From assembly GCA_031404815.1 (NCBI GenBank), contig JANNIH010000014.1:1-64000 (forward strand): 64,000 bases of DNA, written 5' to 3'. Origin of the DNA: DASYKS01 sp031404815 (GTDB taxonomy: Bacteria; Acidobacteriota; Thermoanaerobaculia; Multivoradales; UBA5704). Below the pieces are notes generated by a model. The model saw only the letters and a program-made list of their open reading frames with translations. It did not search any database and was not told the DNA's origin. The translations under genes and the position numbers were made by a program. Of this stretch, positions 26,173-35,408 are shown one piece after another (the stretch's first letter is position 1; the number at the start of each line of letters is the position of its first letter).

Positions 26173-29100
26173 ATGACAGAAATTTACCCGTGTGGCTATG
26201 CCCCTCGAGCCCTTCGCCGTCTGCCCAGCCCGGAGGGCTTCGACAAAGTGCTCTTCGTAGGTGCCAAGGATGGCTCGGTGACCGTTCTTCGCCAAGAAAA
26301 CCCCTTACCCGGGGCATCTACACGTGTTCCGCAATCACCGGGAGAAGGGAAGCCCCTCTTTCAATCTACTTATCTTGCTCTGCCCATGCCCACCGACAAG
26401 GACGGCCGACGCGCTTCCGTGCGCTCGCTTCTCGAATGGGGGCAGGATCGATTGATCGTCGGCCGGGACGACGGAACTCTGGACATTGTCCACTGGAGAG
26501 AAGCTCTTCAAAGCGGTTCCAGCTACCAGATCCCAGCATCACAGACCTTTTCTCCTCCCCGGGTAAAACTCGGCTCTGGCGGTGAGTCGGTACGCTACGC
26601 CACGTGGGTCGACAAGGCCCAAAGCTGCCTATTGGTCTCCTACAGGTATGCAGGGACTCGCCTTTTCACTGGAAACATCGCCGAAGCACTCAGGAGGCCG
26701 ACCGAGCTCTCCCAACCTCTCGGCGTTGCCGAGGGTCTCGGAGGTATTCGGTTGGCCGCCAGGATCTATGAACTCCAGGACTCCTTCGTCCTCATCGGCC
26801 GAAAGGGAGAACTTTGGCGATGGCAGCTCGGCACTCTCCCGGAGATAGCGCCACCGACGCCGATCGGGACCTTGGGCACCTTGCGCGCTGGGAAAAGGGA
26901 GCTCCCTCCTACGACTCTCGACGACGCTACTTACGTCGGGTACGAAAACGCCCCGGGCGAGAAGTACATCCAGGCCCTCATCCTAACCACCGATACCGGG
27001 GTCTTTGCCATTGATCTCAGGAAAGATAGCTGGCAGGAAGGAGCTCCGCCCCCTGAACCGGTTCGCCTCGCCTTACCTGGAGGGCGTGTCTTCTGGATGG
27101 CGGTGACCTACGCTCAAATTGGTCCGGAGGGTTCGGCACATCTCTGGCTCACCAACCGCGAAGGTGAGAGCTACTTGTTCGAGAACGAGCCACTCAAAAA
27201 TGAACCACTCGAAGGTGATCTCCAATCCTGGGCGCTCGGTTTTGGGAACTCAAGGCTCGTCCACACAGACGCGCAGGCGCTGACCGCCACAAGCTGGCCG
27301 GATGGCGACAGGATTTGGTTGGCACGGACTTGCCGCGATGACCAGATCCGAGTTCACTCCTATGCGGCAAAGCCGGGGGCAATCACCAATTCTACTGGGG
27401 CCGAGCTACTCAGTGCGCGCTGCGAACCAAACCAGCTCGAAGAGGCGCTTGACCGCATCCGCGCAAGCCTCAAGGAAGACAATGATGGTTCGGAATTCTC
27501 CCATTGGCCCGGCTATGCTCTGCTCGCAGAGTATTTCGAATCTCAAGCGGAGAAATCGACCCCAGAAATCATTCAGTTCCTGAGTCGCCCTTCAACCGAC
27601 CTTGCTCTGGTGATTCTGGCGCATGAAGCGGAAAACCCCAAACGAGAGGTCGCCCGACAGAACGTCAAATCCGCGGTCAGGCTTTGGACCTACTCACTGA
27701 TCGGTCTCGTCCACCGGCAGCCCAATCCACGGGAGGAGTTCTACCTAGGCATCCTTCGCTTCTTGCGAGGTTTGGGGGAAGTTCACTTCGACGACCACGA
27801 CCTGAAGCGCTGCCTTTCGGATTCCGTCGCCTGGGCACTCCGCCTCGCGCGCAAGTGGGGCCTCTATGGAGAAGTCAACGAGATCCGCCAGAACCTAGTG
27901 CGCCCGCTTGCGATCTTGCGCCAGAAGGGAGGCGAGGAATCGCCAAGGCGCATGCTCGACCGGCTCACCTATTCAAGCCTCTTGTTCCGCCGCTCGTATA
28001 GCGAGGTATTCCGCGACGACCGCAGGACGACTCCCGGAGATCATGCCTGGGCGACCCGGACGCTTCACCTCGACTTTTCCCCTAACGCCGGCGCGAGAAG
28101 GTACAAGATCGACCTAGTCGCCGTCTCTTGGCGCCGAACCGGAATCGCCATGTACGTATTGGATCCCGAGCGGACTGCAGAAGAGGGCGTGTTTTTGCCG
28201 ATTGATTCGAAGTCGTTAAGCGAGCAAACGGAAAACGACAGCGACGATCAGTTCGCCTACAGCCGGGATCTCCTTCTGCTTGCACGACCCGAAACCCCCA
28301 ACGGATTCTTCCTCCTGCGGGCCCGTAGAGCGAATCGAACCTCTCCTTGGGATCGAGACCTCGAATGCTGGGCCTGCACCCTCGAACCCACGAGCGGCGG
28401 TTGGGCGCTCGCCACCGCGGGTCCTTCGAAACTCGCCGAATCGAGCCAAAGCACCCGCGGCTCGATGTACCGCTTCCTCAAGATCCCCAACAATGGCGAA
28501 AACCATCTCGTTGTGATCGCCTTGGAGGGACGCTACGGAAAACCCGAGATCGCCCAGGTGGAGGTCACCAGAACGGGCGAGTTAAAGATGAAGGAGGTCT
28601 CCCGCCTCCTCGGCGAGAGCAACCGTGCCGGAGCCACCGAAACGAGAACCGCGGAAGCTCAACGCAACCGGATCTGGAGCCTCGCCCCGGCCGATGGCGG
28701 CATTGTCGCGGGCTCAGACAACGGCGAGATCTGGCTTGTTCGGCTCGATTCCAAGGACGACACAAAAGTGGGCCAGTTGGCCTCAGCGGTGACCGCACTG
28801 GAGGCCGGAGCCGTGGGTAAAAAACTCAGGATCTACGCCGGGGCGCGAGACGGGACGGTCATCGCTTTTCAGGAGCTCGGCGCGAGGCAACACGAGGCGA
28901 GGACGGCCAAACGCGGGTTTGCCACCCTTTGGGCGACCGTCGAGCGGTCGGCGATCAGCTACATCGATCGTCACCATTACAGTGCTGGGAGCGAGGAGTT
29001 CGACCTTGTCCTGGCGGTGACCCGCAACGGCAACTGCCTCGCGTTCGACGACCGGGAAGAGATGCAGGCCTTCGCCAGGGGCGAGGAAAGTACCCATCCC

Positions 29101-32100
29101 CAACAGCCGCCCTTTCCCGGCATCCGCTGGATGCGGACCGCGATCGCCCGTACGTGCTTTGCCGCGGTGTCGATCCAGAATCGTCTTCCTCAAGAAGGCG
29201 ACGCCTGGCGTCTCCTTGCGATGGCTTCCGGAGACGGCCGGCTGGATCTCCTCTCGCTCCACTATCCCCGCTACACGGAACAGCGAAAGAAAGAGTTCGG
29301 AAGGCATTTCGACGACCTCTGGGGCGTGGCCTGCGAAGAGTCCTCCGGCCCCGAGAACCTACGGGTCGTCGAGGCTACCTACCGCTCGGCACCCCTCATT
29401 CCCTTGATCATCGTCCGCTTGATCCTCGACCCCGACCCGCGCCGCGGACAACAGAACGCGAAACGGCTGGAGCAGCTCGACGCTCTCGACCGATGGCTTA
29501 TGCCCAAATTCCTTCGGCCGCTGCTCGACGTGAGGAAACATTGGAAAGGAGCCTCCGGACCAGCGTCGGCGGCCACCGACCCGGAAGGCGAGCGCACGAA
29601 GGTGATCGTCGCACTGCGCACCCTGCTCGACGCCGCGTGGAGGCGCGGCGACGTCGACCTGTTCCAGGAGATCTCCGGGCTCGTGCTCAAGCGGATGAAT
29701 TTCATGATCTTCGGCCTCGATCCTCATGCCGACGCCGAGGAGGCGAAGAATCTCTACTTCGCGCTTTTCGACACAATCGAAGGGGCGCTCCAGAAGTGGC
29801 TAGGCGCCGAGGGCGACAAGGAAACTCGCGCCCGCATCATCGTCGGGAAAAACCTCGTCGACGGAGACACCGCACATCGCCTGTTCACGGTTCTGCAAAA
29901 TCGCGATCCGGAAGACAAACGGGACCCCTGGCGCGAGATCCTGCGCAAGCGAATTGACGGTATCCGGCAGTTGGTTTGGAAAGGTGATCCGATCGTCAGC
30001 CTGGAATCGCTGCGCGCAGCGAACCACTCCCTGGTCAGGATCTGTCGGCGCCTGGCCGCCGAGAGGGCGAAAGACGGCGCGGGTCTCACGGCCATTCGAT
30101 GGGACCTGTTCAAGGACTATTTCGAGCAGCTGGTTTCCGGAGCCGTCCAGGCGCTCGGCCCTAACCTTCGCTTGCGAGACGCCTTGACCCACGAATACGC
30201 GCGGACTTTCGCTCTCTGCCTCTCGGCATGCCCCGAAGGCGCCGTGCGAATGACCGGTCGCCTGGCCGAGGTTCGACTGATCGTCGATCCGTCATCGGAG
30301 GACGATCTGGCGGCCCGGATCGAGGGCCAAATGGACCTCCTCAAGGATTCGTTCCGGATCGTCCCCCATGTCTGGGTCAAGCATCTGTTCGAGAGCTCCG
30401 TTTTGAAGCCCGACCTCGACGACCTTGACTTGAAGCTACCCACCCAAGGTGCGGGTTGGGCCTTCCGTTCCATCGGGAGGCTTCGTCAAGACCTGGAGGA
30501 GGTCGAGCGCCTCTACGGGTTCATTTCCAGCCTCAAACGGTTCGCGGCAGAGCTGGCCGGCGAAGCTCGCGAAGGTATCGACGATCACGATACCTGGAAG
30601 AAGCTCAAAGAGACCGCCGATTCGAACCGAGGCAGCGAGATCCTCGGCCATTCCTGGTCGTTCTGGTCCGATTCCTTGGACGACGAGAAGCGCCTGAAGG
30701 CCATGCAGACCGCTCCCCTGCGCGCCCGGATCCGCCCGGACTTCGTGCATTTCACCCGCGACCTGCGCGAATGGGCAAAGGATTGCGAGGCGGATCTCGT
30801 CGTAAGGCACCGCGAGAAACGGATCTTCCAGCCGGAATACGGTCTCTATAAAGAGGTCCTCGACCGTCTTCAACGCGCGGCCGCAGGCTTTCCGGGAGGG
30901 GCGGCGGTCCAGACCAACCTGGTGGTTGGAATCCTCGGACATCACCTGCTCGAGGACCTCGACCTCCACGTGCTGGAGCTACGCGAAATCGCGAGGAACC
31001 TCGACCCGATCGCTGTGGATGCCGAAGATCAGGAACGGTCGACCGGCGACGGCGAACCCGGCACAGAGCCCGACTCGGTCGAGAGCGCGTTTGCCAACCT
31101 CCTGGTTCGTCGCGCCGAAAGGGCGAGGAGCCTGCCCAAGAACCTGCGGACGCTGGCCAAGGTACTGAACCCCGAGGGCTCGCTCGGTGAGCTGGGCCAA
31201 GCGCTGGGGAATTTCCGGGCGTTCGTCGACGGCGCCTGCGAAATCAACGACTGGAACCCACCGACTTGGGACGACTCTTCGCGCGGAGTCAGTCCGCGGG
31301 AACGGGAACTTCTCACGCTGGTGCTCGACGAGCTACACCAGAATCATCGGTATCACTCGGGATACAAGGGCGACGAGCTCAAATCGAGGAAACCGTTCAC
31401 CCTCTGGGACGGCTCAGGACTGACCCTGCGATTCCCGGTCTCGGCGGGAAAGGAAAGATGGTCGAAGCTCCAGGAGGTCTGTTCGGGCCGGGGAGAGAGT
31501 CCTTGCGAGCCCTCGAAAGGCGGCGACGTCCCTTCGAGCGGCGTAGGGCTCTATCTGAGCTGCCTCGCGGCTTCGATGATCGGGTGGAAGATCGAGCTCT
31601 CGACAGATGATCCCCATCGGGATGGAAGGGAAGAAGGTTGGTTCATTGTCCACATCGAGCCTCAACTGCCCGCGAAGCCTCCTCAGAAGGAACACGACCA
31701 GGGGCTCCCTTCGGCTCCAGTCTCGCCGGTACCGCTGGACCGGATGGCGCACGTCGTCGTAATCGACGACAAGGTGCAGGTTGCTCTTTTCGTCTGGCGA
31801 GAGCTCGGCCGGGTTCCGGGTTTCGGCAGCGCCGAGGTCGATGCGAAAGAAGCCGTCGAGATCTTCGGCGCCAACGCGAAGGAAATGCTTGAGGAGGAGA
31901 GAACTCCGAAAATGCTTAGGACGCCCGGCGAGGAACTCGCCGTTTGGTGGGTGATCGCGGACCGAAGCTCGGCGCAAAGGCTCGCCGCGGTCCTCGACCG
32001 GATTCCGGCGGACGACCCTGTCTACTTCCTGGTCGACGTGCGCGGTCCGATCGGCGGCTCGAAACCCGAGGACCGCCACTATCGCTGGGAGGAAATGGTC

Positions 32101-33357
32101 GCCCAGATTCGGGCGAGCAGAAAAGCAGCCTACCCGCGCCATATCCGCCTAATCAGCTCGTACGAACATGGCGTGCAGATCTTCAAGAGCGACGGAGACG
32201 AGAATCCGTTTCCGATCCGAGACAAGAGCCCCAGCACTTTGAGAGATCTCAGGAAAGAGATCCTGGGGCCGCTCGAGACGCCTCATCCACTGGAGCTTGC
32301 GGCCGGCGAGATTCACGTACTGGTCACCGGAGCCGGCTTTGAGCTGAAGGAGCGCCCCGAACGGCAGAGGATTGGAACTCTCAAGACCTGGCAACTGCTG
32401 GAGCGATGGGCCACGGAGTGCTTTGGAGTAGACGGCTGGCTGTATGTTGCGTGGGAGGCCGACGGTTCTCCTAAGGGCTACCCGGTTCCGAAAGAGTGGG
32501 TGGGCAGATTGGATCTCGTCAAGGCGGCGACCGAGGCAAACCTCGATCGGTACTGGAGCTTGCTCCTCGAAGCGGAGCGCACAGCCTCTCCATCGGACCT
32601 TGGTCAAGCGCAGCACGAATACAAGCTGCGCAAACTCTTCCGCCAAGAGTTCGTCCGCGACGACTGGGGCTACCTCCGCCAGGCGCTCGCGGCGGCAGGC
32701 CTACCTTGGGATGCCTGGCTCTCGACCAACTATACGAAGTTCGCGGATCGAGCGGTCGAACGGGTCAGACGTATGGAAGGTGCGGGAAGGATCGACTGGC
32801 GAACGATCGAAGTCAGCGAGGAAGCGGCGCGCCTCAGTTTGGAGATCCTTCATCGACAGCAGGACTCTGTTCCGACCCACGAGCCCACTCTGTTCAAGCT
32901 CCATGGCGACCTCGGGCACGTCTTGACGATGGCGATCGCGGGCGAGGACAAAACTTTCCTTTCGCGACTTCATAGCTTTGCCCCGCTCTATCTGGCCGCG
33001 CAGGCCTGCCTGGAAGTCCGCGCGCGACAAGCCACGCAAGTGACTTGGCACATCGTGGGTCATGGGCTTCGAGATCAGCTCCTGGTGCAGGTCATTGAAC
33101 GGGTGTTTCGCTCCTCGCAGGGGAAACATCGATTCGTCGTGGTCGATCCCGCTCGCGGCCCGGAGAACGACCCGAACGAACACCCGGCGCACCGTCTCCG
33201 TAAGCAGTTGGGCGACGACCGCCTCGCCGTCAGGGCACGTTGCGCCCCGGCAGGCCTCTACCTGACGCGCCTCAAGAGAATGGGGTTGTCGGCTTTCGAG
33301 AGCATCGTCGATGCCCTCGATCGGCCGACGGACTGGGTGGACCGGCCGATCGACTGA
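26173..33357 (+). CDS. giant sensor-kinase-like/receiver/SIR2 fusion protein
   Basis: A single uninterrupted frame of 2394 residues. Residues ~10-400 and ~650-1050 contain beta-propeller-like repeats (VLFVGAKDGSVTVL, IVGRDDGTLDIV, IVAGSDNGEIWLV, AMASGDGRLDLL), split by a helical segment. A long helical part follows. The core then looks like a hybrid two-component protein: GILGHHLLEDL with H1590/H1591 (like a histidine-kinase H box), LDELHQN with E1720 and N1724 (GHKL N box), G1790-V-G-L (G2 box), then a receiver-like domain with D1865-D1866, D1955, S1995/S1996 and K2018, with an insertion of ~45 residues. The end is a SIR2-like NAD-binding/hydrolysing fold: TGAGF at 2052-2056, STNY at 2184-2187, KLHG with H2244, and HGLRD at 2297-2301. 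I infer a sensor that switches on NAD cleavage. Domain calls are by eye. Confidence 0.85.
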   Translation: MTEIYPCGYAPRALRRLPSPEGFDKVLFVGAKDGSVTVLRQENPLPGASTRVPQSPGEGKPLFQSTYLALPMPTDKDGRRASVRSLLEWGQDRLIVGRDDGTLDIVHWREALQSGSSYQIPASQTFSPPRVKLGSGGESVRYATWVDKAQSCLLVSYRYAGTRLFTGNIAEALRRPTELSQPLGVAEGLGGIRLAARIYELQDSFVLIGRKGELWRWQLGTLPEIAPPTPIGTLGTLRAGKRELPPTTLDDATYVGYENAPGEKYIQALILTTDTGVFAIDLRKDSWQEGAPPPEPVRLALPGGRVFWMAVTYAQIGPEGSAHLWLTNREGESYLFENEPLKNEPLEGDLQSWALGFGNSRLVHTDAQALTATSWPDGDRIWLARTCRDDQIRVHSYAAKPGAITNSTGAELLSARCEPNQLEEALDRIRASLKEDNDGSEFSHWPGYALLAEYFESQAEKSTPEIIQFLSRPSTDLALVILAHEAENPKREVARQNVKSAVRLWTYSLIGLVHRQPNPREEFYLGILRFLRGLGEVHFDDHDLKRCLSDSVAWALRLARKWGLYGEVNEIRQNLVRPLAILRQKGGEESPRRMLDRLTYSSLLFRRSYSEVFRDDRRTTPGDHAWATRTLHLDFSPNAGARRYKIDLVAVSWRRTGIAMYVLDPERTAEEGVFLPIDSKSLSEQTENDSDDQFAYSRDLLLLARPETPNGFFLLRARRANRTSPWDRDLECWACTLEPTSGGWALATAGPSKLAESSQSTRGSMYRFLKIPNNGENHLVVIALEGRYGKPEIAQVEVTRTGELKMKEVSRLLGESNRAGATETRTAEAQRNRIWSLAPADGGIVAGSDNGEIWLVRLDSKDDTKVGQLASAVTALEAGAVGKKLRIYAGARDGTVIAFQELGARQHEARTAKRGFATLWATVERSAISYIDRHHYSAGSEEFDLVLAVTRNGNCLAFDDREEMQAFARGEESTHPQQPPFPGIRWMRTAIARTCFAAVSIQNRLPQEGDAWRLLAMASGDGRLDLLSLHYPRYTEQRKKEFGRHFDDLWGVACEESSGPENLRVVEATYRSAPLIPLIIVRLILDPDPRRGQQNAKRLEQLDALDRWLMPKFLRPLLDVRKHWKGASGPASAATDPEGERTKVIVALRTLLDAAWRRGDVDLFQEISGLVLKRMNFMIFGLDPHADAEEAKNLYFALFDTIEGALQKWLGAEGDKETRARIIVGKNLVDGDTAHRLFTVLQNRDPEDKRDPWREILRKRIDGIRQLVWKGDPIVSLESLRAANHSLVRICRRLAAERAKDGAGLTAIRWDLFKDYFEQLVSGAVQALGPNLRLRDALTHEYARTFALCLSACPEGAVRMTGRLAEVRLIVDPSSEDDLAARIEGQMDLLKDSFRIVPHVWVKHLFESSVLKPDLDDLDLKLPTQGAGWAFRSIGRLRQDLEEVERLYGFISSLKRFAAELAGEAREGIDDHDTWKKLKETADSNRGSEILGHSWSFWSDSLDDEKRLKAMQTAPLRARIRPDFVHFTRDLREWAKDCEADLVVRHREKRIFQPEYGLYKEVLDRLQRAAAGFPGGAAVQTNLVVGILGHHLLEDLDLHVLELREIARNLDPIAVDAEDQERSTGDGEPGTEPDSVESAFANLLVRRAERARSLPKNLRTLAKVLNPEGSLGELGQALGNFRAFVDGACEINDWNPPTWDDSSRGVSPRERELLTLVLDELHQNHRYHSGYKGDELKSRKPFTLWDGSGLTLRFPVSAGKERWSKLQEVCSGRGESPCEPSKGGDVPSSGVGLYLSCLAASMIGWKIELSTDDPHRDGREEGWFIVHIEPQLPAKPPQKEHDQGLPSAPVSPVPLDRMAHVVVIDDKVQVALFVWRELGRVPGFGSAEVDAKEAVEIFGANAKEMLEEERTPKMLRTPGEELAVWWVIADRSSAQRLAAVLDRIPADDPVYFLVDVRGPIGGSKPEDRHYRWEEMVAQIRASRKAAYPRHIRLISSYEHGVQIFKSDGDENPFPIRDKSPSTLRDLRKEILGPLETPHPLELAAGEIHVLVTGAGFELKERPERQRIGTLKTWQLLERWATECFGVDGWLYVAWEADGSPKGYPVPKEWVGRLDLVKAATEANLDRYWSLLLEAERTASPSDLGQAQHEYKLRKLFRQEFVRDDWGYLRQALAAAGLPWDAWLSTNYTKFADRAVERVRRMEGAGRIDWRTIEVSEEAARLSLEILHRQQDSVPTHEPTLFKLHGDLGHVLTMAIAGEDKTFLSRLHSFAPLYLAAQACLEVRARQATQVTWHIVGHGLRDQLLVQVIERVFRSSQGKHRFVVVDPARGPENDPNEHPAHRLRKQLGDDRLAVRARCAPAGLYLTRLKRMGLSAFESIVDALDRPTDWVDRPID
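33317..33353 (+). repeat. inverted repeat at the very 3' end of the giant gene
   Basis: TCGATCGGCCG at 33317-33327 and CGGCCGATCGA at 33343-33353 are perfect 11-base complements with a 15-base loop, ending just before the stop codon. There is no T tract, so it is a weak terminator candidate at best. It may be a chance product of the repeated Asp-Arg-Pro codons. Confidence 0.45.
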
Positions 33358-33458
33358 CATTCCGGGATCGAGCCACACACCAGGGGCGGCAGGAGAGGAG
33401 AGGGATAGGGAGGGGGAGGCTGCAAGAAGGCTGTAACGGCCGGCGGATGACAGGCCGC

Positions 33459-33790
33459 CCCAGGCGCGAAACCTATAGCCAACTCCCCGGCCGCGGGTTC
33501 TCGTGGGAGCCGAGGGTTCGCTTTCGGACAACCGCCATGTTCACGATCTTCAAGGACTTCCGGTTCTCGTCCGCGCATTCGATCCGGGGGCATAATACGC
33601 GTGGGTGCCAGAATCTGCATGGGCACAACTACCGGGTGCGGGTGCATCTGGCGGCGGAGCGCTTGGATACTCTGGGCATGGTGCTCGATTTTACGGACTT
33701 GAAGGCGATTATGGCCTAGGTGATCGGGCCGTTCGACCACCGGGTGCTCAACGAAATCCAGCCGTTCGATGTCCATGCCGAGCTGATCGC
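33459..33790 (+). repeat. degenerate copy of the queD region (first of two)
   Basis: About 330 bases matching 37081-37413, including ~80 bases upstream of the ATG (the shared CCCAGGCGCGAAACC, the CCGCGGGTTCT run and the bases before ATG). It contains the decayed queD copy. It forms one side of a direct duplication with 3.6 kb of toxin-antitoxin genes between the copies. Confidence 0.8.
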
Positions 33791-33890
33791 GCATTGAGTC
33801 TGCGAAGGAGGTCTCGCGGCGACTGCCCGATCCGGCCCGGAGGTCGGCGAGGACCGCGGCAGGCGGGCGCGGGTGGAGGTTTTTTTACAG
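33537..33890 (+). pseudogene. queD: decayed queD copy
   Basis: From ATG 33537 the first 60 residues are almost the same as the intact QueD at 37157, including FSSAHSIRGHN and LHGHNY with the zinc-ligand His residues. TAG at 33717-33719 ends the frame at codon 61. A second stop lies at 33795-33797. Four codons between them are missing relative to the intact copy (PFDVHAEL against PFDVRNTTAEL). Recognisable similarity runs to about 33890 (ending near RARVEVF against RVAQVDVW). It cannot make a working enzyme. Confidence 0.85.
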
Positions 33891-34181
33891 GCGGTTCCGC
33901 CAGTAGCCAGGCCTTCGGCTTTGATGCGCGATCGCATAAACCTGGGGGCCGGCCGATTCGTCCTCGCGATAGATGAGCGAGTATGGGAATCTTCGGAGAG
34001 GTAGAATGCGCATTCCGGACTCTTTGGTGGCCCCGATCGCTTGGTTGACTTCGAGAAGTGCGATGACTTGCTCGAACTCATCAAGAAATGCCGCCGCAAT
34101 GGCTTGGCTGGCATTCTCCGCATAGTAAGCGGCCGCCTCACTCAGTTCGGCGTCCGCCTCTTCGTGGAGCCAATAGGTCAC
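33885..34181 (-). CDS. RelE/ParE-family toxin
   Basis: This 98-residue protein has WLHEEADAELSEAAAYY and the helix FLDEFEQVIALLEVN. It ends RILPLRRFPYSLIYREDE and QVYAIAHQSRRPGYW, the order seen in ParE/RelE toxins. The start overlaps the antitoxin stop by four bases. The gene ends just inside the decayed queD copy. Confidence 0.85.
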   Translation of the reverse strand: MTYWLHEEADAELSEAAAYYAENASQAIAAAFLDEFEQVIALLEVNQAIGATKESGMRILPLRRFPYSLIYREDESAGPQVYAIAHQSRRPGYWRNRL

Positions 34182-34402
34182 GCGATTCTCGCTCTTGCTC
34201 GCTCCAACGCTTCCGACCCGGCCACCATTTTTGATCGACCTTCTTTGACATCGGCTTCTCGTCGCAAAGCTTCCGCGACCCAGGTCCGCTCCAACTCGGC
34301 TTCTGGCTCGAAACTCCAGATCAGCCGTTCCAGAAGATGGGCGCGGTCCTGGGGGGCAAGGCTGAGTACCTCGGCCTCCAGTTCATGTAGCTGAGTCGCC
34401 AT
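34178..34402 (-). CDS. addiction-module antitoxin of the ParE-like pair
   Basis: ATG 34402 (a longer start at 34438 is possible) gives 74 residues: ATQLHELEAEVLSLAPQDRAHLLERLIWSF and then the acidic helix RTWVAEALRREADVKEG. This is the addiction-module antitoxin layout. It overlaps the toxin by four bases, giving a complete pair. It is related in type to the 20067/20282 pair but clearly different in sequence. Confidence 0.85.
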   Translation of the reverse strand: MATQLHELEAEVLSLAPQDRAHLLERLIWSFEPEAELERTWVAEALRREADVKEGRSKMVAGSEALERARARIA

Positions 34403-34479
34403 GTTGTTCTCCTGTGATCGCTCAGAGGCACCCATCATGTTATACCGGAAGCAGACCGCCGGCTCTCGGGCTCAGAGAG

Positions 34480-34563
34480 CTCGACACGCCTCCGCCCACC
34501 CCCAGGCCCCGCATCTTCGGCGACATCGACACGAAGCTCCTCCCCGCGCTCTCCCGACGAACA
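34480..34563 (+). pseudogene. possible N-terminal fragment of a helicase-type protein
   Basis: One frame reads PRIFGDIDTKLLPALS, similar to the opening of a large family of helicase proteins with an N-terminal PLD-like domain (xRIFDNIDxxLLPAL). No start codon is clear, and the frame is cut at about 34563 by the TacT-like gene. It is weak evidence for a remnant at the edge of the toxin array. Confidence 0.25.
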
Positions 34564-34564
34564 G

Positions 34565-35107
34565 CTACGCGGTTGGAACAGCGTCCGGCCGGCCAGCCGG
34601 CTCAAACAGCCTCCGGAGAGCCGAGACGGGAAGCCAGAGGGCCAGCGGCCGATCCGGCAGTGCGTCGAACTCGTAGCGGGCGTAGAACTGCTTGGCCCGG
34701 TCGTGCTTGGCATCGATCAAAACGGCGGCGATTCCCACCTCGTCCGCGACGCGCAAGCAGCGCGACAACGCATCCAAAAGAAGGTCCTCTCCGAGGCCTT
34801 TCCCCTGCTCGCCGCGGTCCACCGCAAGCCGTGCCAACCTCGCGATCGGAATCGGAAAGTTGGGAAAGCGCTGCGCCTTTGCCACCGGCAGATTGGCCCG
34901 GTCGATCGCGCCGACCGCAAGGGAGTAATAGCCCAGAACTCGCGCCGCATCGGATTCCCCCACCGCTACGAAAGTGCGCGCCACTCCGGATTCTTGGTTC
35001 TGTCGGGCGAATCGCGCCAGGTAGAGGTCGAGGGCGGGCTCACCGCAGTCGAAGCGGCTTCGATCATGATCCCTGCGGAGAGCCTCGACGCGCCACTCAG
35101 CCGGCAT
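34565..35107 (-). CDS. GNAT-family toxin (TacT/AtaT-like)
   Basis: This 180-residue protein has the GNAT fold signature: FDCGEPALDLYLARFARQNQ near residue 19, RLARLAVDRGEQGKGLGEDLL with the acetyl-CoA loop (G-x-x-G-x-G) and FYARYEFDALP. Proteins of this type acetylate aminoacyl-tRNA and stop translation. The 11-base overlap with the DUF1778 antitoxin upstream is typical of TacAT pairs. The C-terminal ~15 residues are variable. Confidence 0.85.
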   Translation of the reverse strand: MPAEWRVEALRRDHDRSRFDCGEPALDLYLARFARQNQESGVARTFVAVGESDAARVLGYYSLAVGAIDRANLPVAKAQRFPNFPIPIARLARLAVDRGEQGKGLGEDLLLDALSRCLRVADEVGIAAVLIDAKHDRAKQFYARYEFDALPDRPLALWLPVSALRRLFEPAGRPDAVPTA

Positions 35108-35390
35108 CGCGCTCGCGCCGCCCCCGGTAACGCCCGGCGGCCGCAGCGAGCCGCGGCCTCGGGCGATCGGGTTGGTCCAAAGCGGTCAGAAACGCCTCCC
35201 AGTCGCGCGGGCTCAACGTCAGGGTCTCGTGCTCCGCCAGGACCTCCTTCGCGCGGCCGGCCGCCACCGACACCAAGAAGCTCGAAAGGGACATTCCGCT
35301 GTAGGACGCCGCCCGAGACAGGAGGGTCTTGAGGTCGGTGGAAAGCCGCAGGTCGATTCGTTCGTCTCTCGCGCTTGTCTCTGTGGGCAT
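35097..35390 (-). CDS. DUF1778-family antitoxin (TacA-like)
   Basis: ATG 35390 is preceded by GGGGAGG. The ~97-residue product carries RIDLRLSTDLKTLLSRAASYSGMSLSSFL, the ribbon-helix-helix part of DUF1778, then VLAEHETLTLSPRDWEAFLTALD, the toxin-neutralising region that caps the GNAT active site. It overlaps the toxin start. It likely represses its own operon with the toxin as co-repressor. Confidence 0.88.
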   Translation of the reverse strand: MPTETSARDERIDLRLSTDLKTLLSRAASYSGMSLSSFLVSVAAGRAKEVLAEHETLTLSPRDWEAFLTALDQPDRPRPRLAAAAGRYRGRRERDAG

Positions 35391-35408
35391 GGCTGTACCT
35401 CCCCGTCG

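Noticed and set aside
33317..33353. Terminator of the giant gene
   Set aside because: No U tract follows the stem, and it lies inside the coding sequence.
26173..33357. Thoeris identity of the SIR2-like protein
   Set aside because: There is no TIR-type ThsB partner, and the protein is far larger with different N-terminal domains.
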